NCBI GenBank assembly: GCA_964587125.1
Contig: CAZPKC010000018.1
Span: 1 to 40,029, forward strand
Direction: 5' to 3'
Length of the DNA: 40,029 bases
Source of the DNA: CAIXLI01 sp964587125
GTDB lineage: Bacteria > Pseudomonadota > Alphaproteobacteria > UBA9219
Below the pieces are notes generated by a model that saw only the letters and a program-made list of their open reading frames with translations, ran no database searches and had not been told where the DNA came from. Both the position numbers and the translations under genes were made by a program. Below, one piece after another: positions 22,201-31,241 of the stretch (positions are counted from its first letter, which is position 1; every line of letters begins with the position of its first letter).

Positions 22201-25200
22201 ATGTTTACTATCAAAAAAATTACGTCTGTTTTCTTCCTGTCTTTCGCTTTGGCGTTTGGGTTTTGCCCTCAAGCCCTCGCGCAAAACGAAGCCTTTTTGC
22301 ATATCGTCAAATCGACCGTTAACGCGGAATCGGAAAACGCCGAGATTTGCCTCGAATTCGATAAACCGCTGGCTCCCGCGTCGCCTTCGCGCCTCGCCGC
22401 CGCTTTGCGTCTCGAAGCCAACGATCAAATCGTCATTCCTTCAAACATCATTGCTACGGATTCATCCCTTTGCCTTTTTCCACTCGAAAGAGGCGTTCCC
22501 TATCGCCTCGGCATCAAGGGCCTGCGCGGCAGCGGGGACGAAAAAATGGCCGCGTCTTATACCTCGTCCTTCACAATACCCGATCGTTCTCCGAGTCTCG
22601 CCTTCGCGAGCGAAAACGGCGGCGTCAACGAATTCGGGTCTTACGATAAGCCTTTGACCTTGCGCACCGTTAACGTCACGCGCGCAAACATCGACGTTTA
22701 CCGCATAACGGATATCGCCCTTATGGCGCACGTTTGGCAAGACCGGATGCAAACGGCTCTGGCCCCTTCCGAAAGCGCCGCTTTGGCGCGGGACAAGGGG
22801 CTTACCATCTGGCGCGAGGAAGAAACTTTCGATTCCCCTCCCAATGCGACAGCCGAACAAAAAATCGACTTGCGCGAGAAAATGCCCGATCTTGCGCCCG
22901 GCCTTTATTTGATCGTCGCCGACGCCGGAAATGTCGGGGAAAATTCCGCCAACCAAGGATTGGCGCCGATGGCTGCCGCCTGGTTTCTCAATTCCGATTT
23001 CTCGCTTCGCGCGGTGCGCGATTCTGAGGGAATTCACGTCTTTGCTTCGGGCCCTTCTGACATAAAAAGCGGCGTTCATTTGACGGCTTTTAGCAAGGAA
23101 TCCGGACAACTTGCCGAGGCTGACATCGGCGCGGGCGGCATTGGTTTGATTCCTTATCCTCCCGATCTTGCGGATAAAAACGATATCGTTCGCGTCATCG
23201 GAGCCGATCAGGCCGGTCATGTTGCTTTTGCCGATATCGAAAATCTGCCTTCGCTGTCCGGCATTTCCGAAAAAAGCGGCATTCATGTCAGTTCCCTCTT
23301 CGTAGCTCCCCTCGATTCCGTCGATGTTATTTTATCTCCGGCAAAAGCGGAAAAAGACGCAAAGTCAAAAACCACGACTATTCTTCGCCTTTTGCAAGGC
23401 GATGCCGTCTATGCCGACATTCCCGCGCCCGTTTTATCCGCAGAATCCGCTAAACTGACTTTTTCAGCCCCCGCTTTGCCGGGCGACTGGACTTTGCGCT
23501 GGCAAAAAAACGAGGGAACCGTTTTGGCCGAAACAACGTTGCGCGTCACAACAAACCCCGACGCGCCCCGTCTTGAAGCGATTCCCGAACGTAATTTCCT
23601 GACGGATGACGGATCGTGTTCCCTCTCTATCAAATCGCTTTCCGTCGCGGACAAACCCACGCCTCTTATCGGGGGTCGCGTTTTGGCCGTTTGGCAGAAG
23701 CTCGACGCGGGCGCTTTCGGATGGAAGGATTATCATTTCGGGAATCCGACCGAGATTCCGGACGCCTTCGTTCCCGTCGCCACTTTCTTGACCGATCTGG
23801 ACGGCGCGACTTCGCTGCATTTTACCCTTCCCCCGCATCCATCGGAGCGAGGCTTATATCAGGCTGCGTTGAAAATCGTCGCCGAGCCGGACACCGGGGT
23901 TTCCGATGCGCCGACGCTTTTCCTCCCCCTGCATCCCGAAGAAACCGTCATTGGCCTTAAACCTCTGGCGGTCGGAGCGCATTTCCCCCAAAACGGCCTT
24001 GCCCGTTTTGCATTGATAGGCCTTTCGTCGGACGGCAAGCCGCGCGACGTTTCCGGCCTTTCCTACCAGATTTACGAAGAAGGCCGCAGTTTTGCCTGGT
24101 ATCAGGACGAAGGCCGTTGGAAATACAAGCCGGCAGCCCAGTTGCGCCCGATAGGCGGCGGCGCTTTATCGATCGAGGCCGACGCCAGCAGCGTTTTGGA
24201 AGCGCCCGTCACCGCCGGAAATTACCGGCTCGAAATACTCGATGCGAACGGAAAGATTCTGGCTCAAACGGCATTCAGCGCGGGATGGGATTCCACAGGC
24301 GCGGCATCAACGCCTTCATTGCCGTTGAACGCCGCGTTGCCGAAAATCATTCAGCCCGGGCATGAAGTCCTTGCCCATGTCGCTTTGCCGGAACCTTCGA
24401 TGCTGACGGCAATTATTGCCGATCAGCGCATCCGAAAAATCGTGCATGAATTCCGCCCTAAGGGCGATACTATCGTCGCTTTCACGCCCGGAGCGGATTG
24501 GGCCAAATCCATCAGCCTGACTTTCGAGGCTTTGCCGATGGAAGGCTCTCTGCGGCGCGCCGTCATCGAAGCCGATGTTGCGCACGGTAAAACCGATTCC
24601 GTTGAAACCGTTCCCGCAGGAACCTCGATCGTTGCAGCTTACGATCCGTCGGCGCTTGTTCTTCGCAAGGACGGCGCGGCCACTCTTTCTTTCGGCATCG
24701 AGAATACGGGCCAAGCCGACGAAACTTATCATTATTCCTTCACGGCCTCTCCGGGCCTTGAGATCGACGATCTTCCCGAAGGCGATATCGCTCTGGGTGG
24801 CAAACAAAGCAAATCTTTGCCTTTATCGATCTTCGGCGATTCCGAGGGCGCGAAAGAATTGCGGCTTGAGGTTACGAGCGCGCATACGCCCCGGCTTATT
24901 CATAATTGGCCTATGGCCGTTTTGCCGGAAGCGGCTTTTCTACACAGCGTCCAAACGGTTTCTATCCCGCCCCGCCAGAATTTGCAGCCTGTACCGGATT
25001 CGTCGCGGGAAGAAACGACCGTTTTTATCTCCCGCCGTCCGATGAGCGGGCTTGCGGAAATTCTGACTTATGTTTTCAACGCCCGTCCCTTTACGACGGA
25101 GGAATTGGCCTTAAGCCTCGATGCCTTGCGTTTATGGCGCGATACGATGGATCAAGCCGGAATTGCGCCCGATTTCATCACGGATGCGCGGGAACGTGGA

Positions 25201-26322
25201 TATTTGGCGCGTTTGCTGCGGCATCAGAATTCAGACGGCGGTTTCGCGCCCTATCGCGGCGGCGACAGCACGATGGAAGACACGGCAGTGGCGTTAGTGG
25301 CTCTTGGCGCAGCAAGCTCCAAACAAGCGGAGCCAGCCAAGAATCTGGCGATTGCGTGGATCAAGCAGCGCCTTTCCAACACATGGTTCGACGAAAAAGA
25401 ACGAAGCTCCAGAGCCGCCGCCTATGCCGCGCTGGCGGCAGCCGATGCGATCGACCCGGCAAGCTTGCATTACTTTTCGGATACCGGCGCCACAATCTCT
25501 TTGCCTCCCGTTACCGAGGCGCAAATCGCGGCGGCTTTCAAGCGTATCAACGATCCCGACGCCGCCGCGTTCTGGATCAAGAAAATGCTGGATGAAAACG
25601 GAAGGCTTAGAACGATTCCCCTTTTGAACGCGTTAACCGCGACGGATGCCCTGCCCTCCGACGACGTTCTTGCGGCGACATCCGAGATGGGCGATGCCTT
25701 GCGTTCCGGTTCCGTGCCGGAAATCAAGGACGCCGCGGCTCTTTTGCGCGCTATCGCCGCAAACAGCGCCCTTGCCGGAAAAGGCCGCATCGCCGGTAAA
25801 AACGAAACGCGGGCAATTTCTGGCGTTCTTGCTTTGCGCGGCGGCGATGCGCCCGCTTATCGCAGCGACGACACGCAGCTTTTATATGAGACTTTCGTTT
25901 CGGAAGCCGACTCTTTGCCTCTTCCCCATAAAGCCTCCCTTTCAAGGCGAATTTACCGCTTGAACGGCATCGATTTATCGCCGTCTGCGAAGCCTTCGCG
26001 CGGCGAAATTTATTTAGTCGAGATCAAAGGCGAAATTCCAACTGCAGCTAAAGGCGCGCCGGTTCTCGTGCAACAAAACGGCAATGAATTGCGTCCGGTC
26101 GGATGCCCTCTTTCTCCGCAACTCGACACGCTCTCTTTCATTCCGTGGTTGACAACGCATGGGTTGACTCCTTTTTCAGCCTGTGAATTCTCGTTTCATG
26201 AAATCGATGTCGTTTTGGCGCCTTCGGGAGATAAATCCGCTTTTTCGATCATTTTCCCAGCCCGCATCGATACGCAGGCGATATCCGACGTTCCGATGCC
26301 GAAACTTCGGGTTTTGAAATAA
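22201..26322 (+). CDS. Exported alpha-2-macroglobulin-like protein lacking the thioester motif
   Basis: The 1373-residue protein has a signal peptide (KKITSVFFLSFALAFGF, cleavage near QALAQ). Many beta-rich macroglobulin-type domains follow (for example KPLTLRTVNVTRANIDVYRI and HEVLAHVALPEPSMLTAII). Around residue 945 there is a helical toroid domain (SRRPMSGLAEILTYVFNARP, then RLLRHQNSDGGFAPYRGG and MEDTAVALVALGAA) matching the thioester domain of bacterial alpha-2-macroglobulins. The usual CxEQ thioester is replaced by GLAEI, so no covalent trap is possible. Bacterial members trap proteases in the periplasm. This one is probably a non-thioester type or a structural relative. It follows the AMIN/TPR gene by 67 bases on the same strand, with only a weak ribosome binding site. 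Confidence 0.72.
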   Translation: MFTIKKITSVFFLSFALAFGFCPQALAQNEAFLHIVKSTVNAESENAEICLEFDKPLAPASPSRLAAALRLEANDQIVIPSNIIATDSSLCLFPLERGVPYRLGIKGLRGSGDEKMAASYTSSFTIPDRSPSLAFASENGGVNEFGSYDKPLTLRTVNVTRANIDVYRITDIALMAHVWQDRMQTALAPSESAALARDKGLTIWREEETFDSPPNATAEQKIDLREKMPDLAPGLYLIVADAGNVGENSANQGLAPMAAAWFLNSDFSLRAVRDSEGIHVFASGPSDIKSGVHLTAFSKESGQLAEADIGAGGIGLIPYPPDLADKNDIVRVIGADQAGHVAFADIENLPSLSGISEKSGIHVSSLFVAPLDSVDVILSPAKAEKDAKSKTTTILRLLQGDAVYADIPAPVLSAESAKLTFSAPALPGDWTLRWQKNEGTVLAETTLRVTTNPDAPRLEAIPERNFLTDDGSCSLSIKSLSVADKPTPLIGGRVLAVWQKLDAGAFGWKDYHFGNPTEIPDAFVPVATFLTDLDGATSLHFTLPPHPSERGLYQAALKIVAEPDTGVSDAPTLFLPLHPEETVIGLKPLAVGAHFPQNGLARFALIGLSSDGKPRDVSGLSYQIYEEGRSFAWYQDEGRWKYKPAAQLRPIGGGALSIEADASSVLEAPVTAGNYRLEILDANGKILAQTAFSAGWDSTGAASTPSLPLNAALPKIIQPGHEVLAHVALPEPSMLTAIIADQRIRKIVHEFRPKGDTIVAFTPGADWAKSISLTFEALPMEGSLRRAVIEADVAHGKTDSVETVPAGTSIVAAYDPSALVLRKDGAATLSFGIENTGQADETYHYSFTASPGLEIDDLPEGDIALGGKQSKSLPLSIFGDSEGAKELRLEVTSAHTPRLIHNWPMAVLPEAAFLHSVQTVSIPPRQNLQPVPDSSREETTVFISRRPMSGLAEILTYVFNARPFTTEELALSLDALRLWRDTMDQAGIAPDFITDARERGYLARLLRHQNSDGGFAPYRGGDSTMEDTAVALVALGAASSKQAEPAKNLAIAWIKQRLSNTWFDEKERSSRAAAYAALAAADAIDPASLHYFSDTGATISLPPVTEAQIAAAFKRINDPDAAAFWIKKMLDENGRLRTIPLLNALTATDALPSDDVLAATSEMGDALRSGSVPEIKDAAALLRAIAANSALAGKGRIAGKNETRAISGVLALRGGDAPAYRSDDTQLLYETFVSEADSLPLPHKASLSRRIYRLNGIDLSPSAKPSRGEIYLVEIKGEIPTAAKGAPVLVQQNGNELRPVGCPLSPQLDTLSFIPWLTTHGLTPFSACEFSFHEIDVVLAPSGDKSAFSIIFPARIDTQAISDVPMPKLRVLK

Positions 26323-26370
26323 AAATAGAATGAACCGCTTTTTTTATTTTGCCGACGATCGGGGCGCGCT

Positions 26371-26880
26371 TTAGATGAGTTCGATTGTCGAAGCCTCGCG
26401 GCCCTTTGCTGCCGTCTGAACCAGCATTTTGACTTTTTGCCCGGATTCGAGCGTCTGAGCCCCCGCGCGCAAAACGACCGTCCTGTGAACGAAAATATCG
26501 CGGCCTCCGTCGTCGGGGGTTACAAAACCGAAGCCTTTGTCGGCCTTAAACCATTTGACGGTTCCTGTCAGTTCCACTTCCGGCCCTGTAGCCGGCGGAC
26601 GCGGATTTGCCTGCAGCGTAATTTCACTGATACCTAGTACCTGAATGATGTTAAGAACTTGCCGTCCCTTGGCGCCGTTGCCGATCTGGACGAGCAGTTT
26701 GGTTCCTTCGGCAACATCGCGCAACCCGGCGCGACTTACAACCGACGAGTGAATAAAGGCATCGGAAGACCCATCAACCGGCGCAACAAAACCGAACCCT
26801 TTTGTCAGACTAAACCACTTTACCACGGCCTCGGTCTGAAAACCCTGATCCGATTCAGGGGGTGCATCAAAGGAAGACAC
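26371..26880 (-). CDS. Double cold-shock-domain protein
   Basis: The 169-residue protein contains two CspA-type domains. The first (residues about 16-80) reads AVVKWFSLTKGFGFVAP and DAFIHSSVV. The second (about 104-167) reads GTVKWFKADKGFGFVTP and DIFVHRTVV. Both keep the RNP1 and RNP2 RNA/single-strand-DNA binding motifs. A linker of about 24 residues rich in Pro joins them. Two-domain cold-shock proteins are common in alphaproteobacteria and act as RNA chaperones. The start is GTG with AGAGGT upstream. It is divergent from the ffh leader. Confidence 0.93.
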   Translation of the reverse strand: MSSFDAPPESDQGFQTEAVVKWFSLTKGFGFVAPVDGSSDAFIHSSVVSRAGLRDVAEGTKLLVQIGNGAKGRQVLNIIQVLGISEITLQANPRPPATGPEVELTGTVKWFKADKGFGFVTPDDGGRDIFVHRTVVLRAGAQTLESGQKVKMLVQTAAKGREASTIELI

Positions 26881-26978
26881 GGCACTACCTCTTGGAAGCC
26901 AAACTAAACGGAAAGCAATTTTAGTCCGTTTTCAGAAGGGGCACAACAGGCAAGATTCGAGCCAAATTTAGGGTTTTA

Positions 26979-27152
26979 TTGACATCCTGACCCTTTCTTG
27001 CTACCGAACCCCATCCCTGCCACAAAGGCAGCGGTAAGGTCATCTGTTAATGACAAGCCGCCTGCGGATACGTCCTCGGTTATAGGGCGTAAGGTCTGTC
27101 CACGCGTTGCGTGCACAGACCTGAGGACGTTTGGGATTTTAAGATTGGGGTT
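26979..27152 (+). promoter_or_regulatory. Promoter and strongly structured leader upstream of ffh
   Basis: A -35 element TTGACA lies at 26979-26984 with a weak -10 about 17 bases on. The sequence that follows folds well by eye. A closing stem pairs AACCCCA (27007-27013) with TGGGGTT (27146-27152). The inner stem is ACGTCCTC (27070-27077) with GAGGACGT (27123-27130). A 12-pair hairpin GGTCTGT-C-CACGC / GCGTG-C-ACAGACC (27093-27121) has a GTT loop. Small hairpins lie at 27017-27031 (CTGCC/GGCAG) and 27039-27054 (GTCAT/ATGAC). The 3' strand of the closing stem ends just before the ffh ribosome binding site, so it could gate translation. It lacks the GGAAGGAAGCAGCC signature of SRP RNA. It may be a leader or a separate small RNA. 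Confidence 0.65.
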
Positions 27153-27163
27153 TAAGGCGGCAT

Positions 27164-28528
27164 ATGTTTGACACTTTGAGCGGCAAATTATCCGGCATTT
27201 TCGACCGGCTGACGGGACGCGGAGCTTTAAACGAAGCCGACGTGAACGAAGCTTTGCGCGAGGTGCGCGTGGCGCTTTTGGAAGCCGATGTCGCCTTGGA
27301 AGTCGTCAAGGATTTCACGGCCAAGATCAAAGAGCGCGCTATAGGACAGGAAGTTTTGCGCTCGGTCACGCCCGGCCAGCAAATCATTAAAATCGTGCAT
27401 GACAATCTGGTCGAATTGCTCGGCGCTTCGCCGGAGCCTTTGAACCTGAACGTCCCGCCGCCAGCCGTCATCATGATGCTGGGATTGCAGGGGTCGGGCA
27501 AGACGACGACTTCGGCAAAACTTGCGAAGTTTTTAACCGATAAGCAGAGTAAAAAAGTTTTGCTGGCAAGCATCGACGTGCAGCGTCCGGCAGCGCAGGA
27601 GCAGTTATTCGTGCTTGGCAAGCAAATTGGCGTTTCTGTTTTACCGATCGTAGGCGGGCAAAAGCCCGTCGACATCGCGCGCCGAGCATTAAGTGTCGCG
27701 CGTTCCGAGGGTTTCGATGTTGTCATTCTGGACACCGCCGGGCGTCTGGCAATTGATGAAGAGCTTATGGCTGAGGCCGCCTCCATACGCGACGCCTCAA
27801 ACCCTCATGAAAGCCTTTTGGTCGTCGATGCGATGACGGGGCAGGATGCGGTCAACACCGCGCAACAATTCGGACAAAAAGTCGGCGTCTCTGGAATTGT
27901 TTTGACGCGCATCGACGGCGACGCACGCGGCGGCGCGGCGTTATCGATGCGCGCCGTTACGGGCAAGCCTATTAAATTTCTGGGCGTCGGCGAAAAAATG
28001 GACGCTTTGGAAGCGTATCATCCCGACCGTCTCGCGGGGCGCATTCTGGGCATGGGCGACGTCGTCTCGCTCGTCGAAAAAGCCGCGGCGGCGATCGACA
28101 AAGACGAAGCCGAGGCGATGGCCGAAAAGATGATGTCGGGCGCGGGCTTCGATTTCAACGACCTCGCCAAGCAGATGCAGCAAATGCGCAAGATGGGCGG
28201 TCTTGGGAGCATGATGAACCTCCTGCCAGGCATGGGCAAGATCAAAGATCAGCTTAAAAACGCCAACATCGACGAAAAAATCATCAAGCGGCAGGAGGCG
28301 ATCATTCAGTCGATGACTCCTCTTGAACGCAAAAACGCCGATTTGTTGCAAGCTTCGCGCAAGCGCCGCATCGCGGCGGGCGCGGGCGTAAATGTCTCGG
28401 ACGTCAATCGTCTTATCAAGCAATTCCTCGAAATGCAGAAGGTCATGAAACAGGTGCGGAAGCTCGGTCAATCCGGCTTCATGCGTTCCATGATGCCGAA
28501 GTTCGGGGGAGGGTTCAGGAGTCAATAA
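27164..28528 (+). CDS. ffh: Signal recognition particle protein Ffh
   Basis: The 454-residue protein shows the N domain, then the GTPase G domain with GLQGSGKTTTSAKLA (G1), VILDTAGRL (G3) and LTRIDGDARGGAALS. The methionine-rich M domain follows (MSGAGFDFNDLAKQMQQMRK, LLPGMGKIKDQ, GFMRSMMPKFGGG). It binds SRP RNA and signal sequences and delivers nascent membrane proteins to FtsY. The ribosome binding site is AAGG close to the ATG and immediately follows the leader stem. It is the first gene of the ffh-rpsP-rimM-trmD-rplS block. Confidence 0.98.
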   Translation: MFDTLSGKLSGIFDRLTGRGALNEADVNEALREVRVALLEADVALEVVKDFTAKIKERAIGQEVLRSVTPGQQIIKIVHDNLVELLGASPEPLNLNVPPPAVIMMLGLQGSGKTTTSAKLAKFLTDKQSKKVLLASIDVQRPAAQEQLFVLGKQIGVSVLPIVGGQKPVDIARRALSVARSEGFDVVILDTAGRLAIDEELMAEAASIRDASNPHESLLVVDAMTGQDAVNTAQQFGQKVGVSGIVLTRIDGDARGGAALSMRAVTGKPIKFLGVGEKMDALEAYHPDRLAGRILGMGDVVSLVEKAAAAIDKDEAEAMAEKMMSGAGFDFNDLAKQMQQMRKMGGLGSMMNLLPGMGKIKDQLKNANIDEKIIKRQEAIIQSMTPLERKNADLLQASRKRRIAAGAGVNVSDVNRLIKQFLEMQKVMKQVRKLGQSGFMRSMMPKFGGGFRSQ

Positions 28529-28564
28529 AACTTAAATTTAAACCAGAAAGAAGGAGAAAAAACT

Positions 28565-28966
28565 ATGTTAGTCATGCGTATGTCCCGTCACGGAGCCAAA
28601 AAGCATCCGTTCTATCACATCGTCGTCGCCGACAGCCGCTGCCCGCGCGACGGGCGTTATCTCGAAAAAGTTGGAACCTATAATCCGATGCTTGCGAAGG
28701 AAGACCCCAAGCGCGTCATTTTGGCCGAGGAAAAGATCAAGGAATGGATCAAGAAGGGCGCGCAGCCGTCGGAACGCGTCGCGCGTTTCCTTTTCGCGGC
28801 CAAGCTCGGGCCCGAAGTTAAATGGCGCGAGTCTCCCCAAAAGTCGGCTCCGCGCGCCAAGTCGAAGGACAAAGCCGCAAGCGCTGCGGAAGGCGCTGCC
28901 AAGGCTGCGGCTCCTGCGGCGGAAGCGCCTGCGGCGGCAGCCCCGGCTGAAAAGCCCGCAGCGTAA
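28565..28966 (+). CDS. rpsP: 30S ribosomal protein S16 with Ala/Pro-rich tail
   Basis: The first 80 residues match S16 (RMSRHGAKKHPFYHIVVADSR, DGRYLEKVGTYNPM, ERVARFLF). The protein is 133 residues long because of a low-complexity Ala/Lys/Pro C-terminal extension (from about residue 90), a feature seen in alphaproteobacterial S16. AGAAGGAG precedes the ATG. S16 is an early-assembly protein of the small subunit. It lies 36 bases after ffh and nine bases before rimM. Confidence 0.97.
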   Translation: MLVMRMSRHGAKKHPFYHIVVADSRCPRDGRYLEKVGTYNPMLAKEDPKRVILAEEKIKEWIKKGAQPSERVARFLFAAKLGPEVKWRESPQKSAPRAKSKDKAASAAEGAAKAAAPAAEAPAAAAPAEKPAA

Positions 28967-28975
28967 GGTTGCACT

Positions 28976-29482
28976 ATGGCTTCCGATCGTAAAATATGCG
29001 TAGGGCAATTCGCGGGCGCTCATGGCGTTCGCGGGCTTGTGAAGCTGCGCAGTTTTACGGCGGAGCCGGAGGCGATTTTTACTTATGTTCCCCTGACCGA
29101 CAAAGAAGGCGGGCGCGAATTTAAAATTTCAAACAAGTCCGCGTCCAAAGATTTATTTATCGTGGCGATTGAAGGCATAGACAATAAAGAAGCGGCGGAT
29201 CAGTTGCGCGGAGATAGACTTTATATTCCGCGCGATCTTCTGCCGCCCCCCCGCAAGAACGAATATTACGAAGCCGACCTTATGAATTTGATCGCCGTCG
29301 ATGAAAACGGCAAAATTTACGGCAATGTGATGGGTGTTTTCGATTACGGTGCGGGAATTTTTCTGGAAATCGGAACATCGAAAAAAGACAGCTTTATGCT
29401 GCCTTTTAACGATGTTTTCGTTCCAACAGTTGATTTGGATGCAGGGAAAATGGTAATAACGGTGCCGGAAGAATGGGTCTAA
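28976..29482 (+). CDS. rimM: Ribosome maturation factor RimM
   Basis: The 168-residue protein has the N-terminal RimM domain (VGQFAGAHGVRGLVKLRSFT, with a DQLRGDRLYIPRD turn). The C-terminal PRC-barrel domain follows (YYEADLMNLIAVDENGKIYG, MLPFNDVFVPTVD, ending TVPEEWV). It helps 30S head assembly and binds S19. It sits directly after rpsP as in most bacteria. The next gene in the operon would normally be trmD, but an orphan gene lies between. Confidence 0.95.
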   Translation: MASDRKICVGQFAGAHGVRGLVKLRSFTAEPEAIFTYVPLTDKEGGREFKISNKSASKDLFIVAIEGIDNKEAADQLRGDRLYIPRDLLPPPRKNEYYEADLMNLIAVDENGKIYGNVMGVFDYGAGIFLEIGTSKKDSFMLPFNDVFVPTVDLDAGKMVITVPEEWV

Positions 29483-29520
29483 AAACCCTTTTTATTTTTT
29501 GAATTTTTTGGAGGACGAAA

Positions 29521-30039
29521 ATGGCGGTCACTTTTCAAGAAAAAAACTTAAGGGTAAGAAATCTCAGGGTTTCTCATAGATTGTACTTAAAATTACAAGA
29601 GCAGGACAAAGAAAAGTGTGTCACGTTCCTTAGTCCCCTGTATGAGACTTTACCGCGCAGGGCGTTAGAGCTTGCAAAAAAGGAATGTCTCAAACGAGTG
29701 GGAACCTCCAAGCCTCAGGTGATTTCTTTCAGAGCCTGTACAGAAATTACAGGGAAAGTTAACGGACATTCGATTGCGAACAAAAAACCGATTGTAATTC
29801 TGAATATATCTTATTTTGGCGAAGAATTGACCCCCGAAGAAATGAAGGAAGCTTTTTTAAAGAGCAAAAACGATAAGAATGTCAGCTATAGCGGAGAGGA
29901 ATGGGGCGTGAGGTCTTTCACTGGACATCTCTATTTTCTTGAAGCCGGTAGGACGGTTTTCGATATAAATACGTTGGAACAACGGCATCCCTCAGTAGAA
30001 AAAAAGCGTTCCTTTAAGAGACACCGACAGCCCGAATAA
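29521..30039 (+). CDS. Orphan 172-residue protein inserted between rimM and trmD
   Basis: The gene has a strong GGAGG ribosome binding site seven bases before its ATG and lies in operon order. It resembles nothing I recognise. Its codons (many TTA, AGA, AGG, AGT, GTA) and base content differ sharply from rimM and trmD, which points to recent acquisition. The protein is basic, with a very basic C-terminus (KKRSFKRHRQ), three cysteines, and a mixed middle part (KPIVILNISYFGEELTPEEMKEAF). There is no signal peptide. It may bind nucleic acid, judging only by charge. It ends five bases before the trmD start codon. Confidence 0.7.
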   Translation: MAVTFQEKNLRVRNLRVSHRLYLKLQEQDKEKCVTFLSPLYETLPRRALELAKKECLKRVGTSKPQVISFRACTEITGKVNGHSIANKKPIVILNISYFGEELTPEEMKEAFLKSKNDKNVSYSGEEWGVRSFTGHLYFLEAGRTVFDINTLEQRHPSVEKKRSFKRHRQPE

Positions 30040-30044
30040 AATCT

Positions 30045-30764
30045 GTGAAAATAACCGTTTTAACTCTTTTTCCGGGAGCGTTTCCCGGGCTTTTAGGCGC
30101 ATCCCTGCCGGGAAAAGCGTTAAAAGACGGGTTATGGCATCTCGAAACGCTGGACATTCGGGCTTTTGCGCGCGATAAGCACGCCTCTGTCGACGATACC
30201 CCTTACGGGGGCGGGGCAGGAATGGTGATGCGTGCGGATGTTTTGGACGACGCCATTCGCGGCGCGGAAGCTAAATTCGGCAAGGCGTCGAGAAAAATTT
30301 ATCTGTCGCCGCGCGGACGCGTTTTGGATCAAGCGTTGGTCGCGGAACTGGCGGCGGAAAAATCGCTGCTTCTGGTGTGCGGCAGGTATGAAGGCATCGA
30401 TCAACGCGTGATCGACGCAGAGAGATTGGAAGAAGTCAGCCTCGGCGATTTCGTGCTTGCGGGCGGCGAGATCGCGGCGATGGCGTTGTGTGAAGCCTGC
30501 GTGCGCTTATTGCCCGGGGTTTTGGGCAATGCGGCAGCCACGGAGGAAGAAAGTTTCGCGGAGGGTTTGCTTGAATACCCTCATTATACGCGCCCGCCGG
30601 AGTGGATGGGCGCAAAGGTGCCGGAGGTACTGATCTCGGGGCATCATGAGAAGGTTAAGGTTTGGCGGCAGGAGCAAGCGGAGAAAATTACGAAGCACCG
30701 CAGGCCGGACTTGTATGAAAGATATGTTTTGAATAAGAGTAAAGGCAAAGGGAGACAGAAATGA
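30045..30764 (+). CDS. trmD: tRNA (guanine37-N1)-methyltransferase TrmD
   Basis: The 239-residue protein carries the trefoil-knot SPOUT motifs: TPYGGGAGMVMRADV, IYLSPRGRVLDQ, LLVCGRYEGIDQRVID, EVSLGDFVLAGGE and LEYPHYTRPPEW. It methylates G37 of tRNAs reading CNN and prevents frameshifting. The start is GTG with no visible ribosome binding site, five bases after the orphan gene's stop, so it may depend on re-initiation. The stop overlaps the rplS start as ATGA. Confidence 0.96.
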   Translation: MKITVLTLFPGAFPGLLGASLPGKALKDGLWHLETLDIRAFARDKHASVDDTPYGGGAGMVMRADVLDDAIRGAEAKFGKASRKIYLSPRGRVLDQALVAELAAEKSLLLVCGRYEGIDQRVIDAERLEEVSLGDFVLAGGEIAAMALCEACVRLLPGVLGNAAATEEESFAEGLLEYPHYTRPPEWMGAKVPEVLISGHHEKVKVWRQEQAEKITKHRRPDLYERYVLNKSKGKGRQK

Positions 30765-31141
30765 ACTTGTTACAGAAAATCGAAGCGCAGCAGGTCGAGA
30801 AGCTGAAAGCGAATGCAAAAATCGCGGAATTCGACATCGGCGACACCGTGTGCGTCAATGTGAAAGTCGTCGAAGGCACGCGCGAGCGTATTCAGGCTTA
30901 CGAAGGCATTTGCATCGGCCGCCGCAATGCGGGACTTAATTCGGCTTTCACCGTGCGGAAGATCAGCTACGGCGAAGGCGTCGAGCGCGTGTTTCCGCTT
31001 TACAGCCCCCGCATCGAATCGGTCGAGCTTATCCGCCGCGGAAACGTTCGCCGCGCCAAGCTTTACTACTTGCGCAACTTGCGCGGCAAAGCGGCTCGTA
31101 TTACCGAAAAAACGGACTACGAACAAAGCCAAAGCGCCTAA
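30761..31141 (+). CDS. rplS: 50S ribosomal protein L19
   Basis: The 126-residue protein matches L19: DIGDTVCVNVKVVEGTRERI, QAYEGICIGRR, SFTVRKISYGEGVERVFP, and RRAKLYYLRNLRGKAARI. It sits at the 30S/50S interface. Its ATG overlaps the trmD stop. It is the last gene of the operon and is followed by a strong terminator. Confidence 0.98.
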   Translation: MNLLQKIEAQQVEKLKANAKIAEFDIGDTVCVNVKVVEGTRERIQAYEGICIGRRNAGLNSAFTVRKISYGEGVERVFPLYSPRIESVELIRRGNVRRAKLYYLRNLRGKAARITEKTDYEQSQSA

Positions 31142-31169
31142 AAGGCTTGTTTTTCCGCTCTTTTTAGAA

Positions 31170-31205
31170 AATAACAGCGCCTTATAAGGGCGCTGTTATT
31201 TTTTT
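31170..31205 (+). terminator. Rho-independent terminator of the ffh-rplS operon
   Basis: A perfect 12-pair stem AATAACAGCGCC / GGCGCTGTTATT (31170-31181 with 31189-31200) with a seven-base loop is followed by a T run to 31205. Confidence 0.95.
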
Positions 31206-31241
31206 CGAACTATTCATTATGGTAAAAAAATCTTCATAAAT

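Noticed and set aside
26979..27163. The ffh leader as SRP (4.5S) RNA
   Set aside because: The conserved GGAAGGAAGCAGCC-type loop is missing on both strands.
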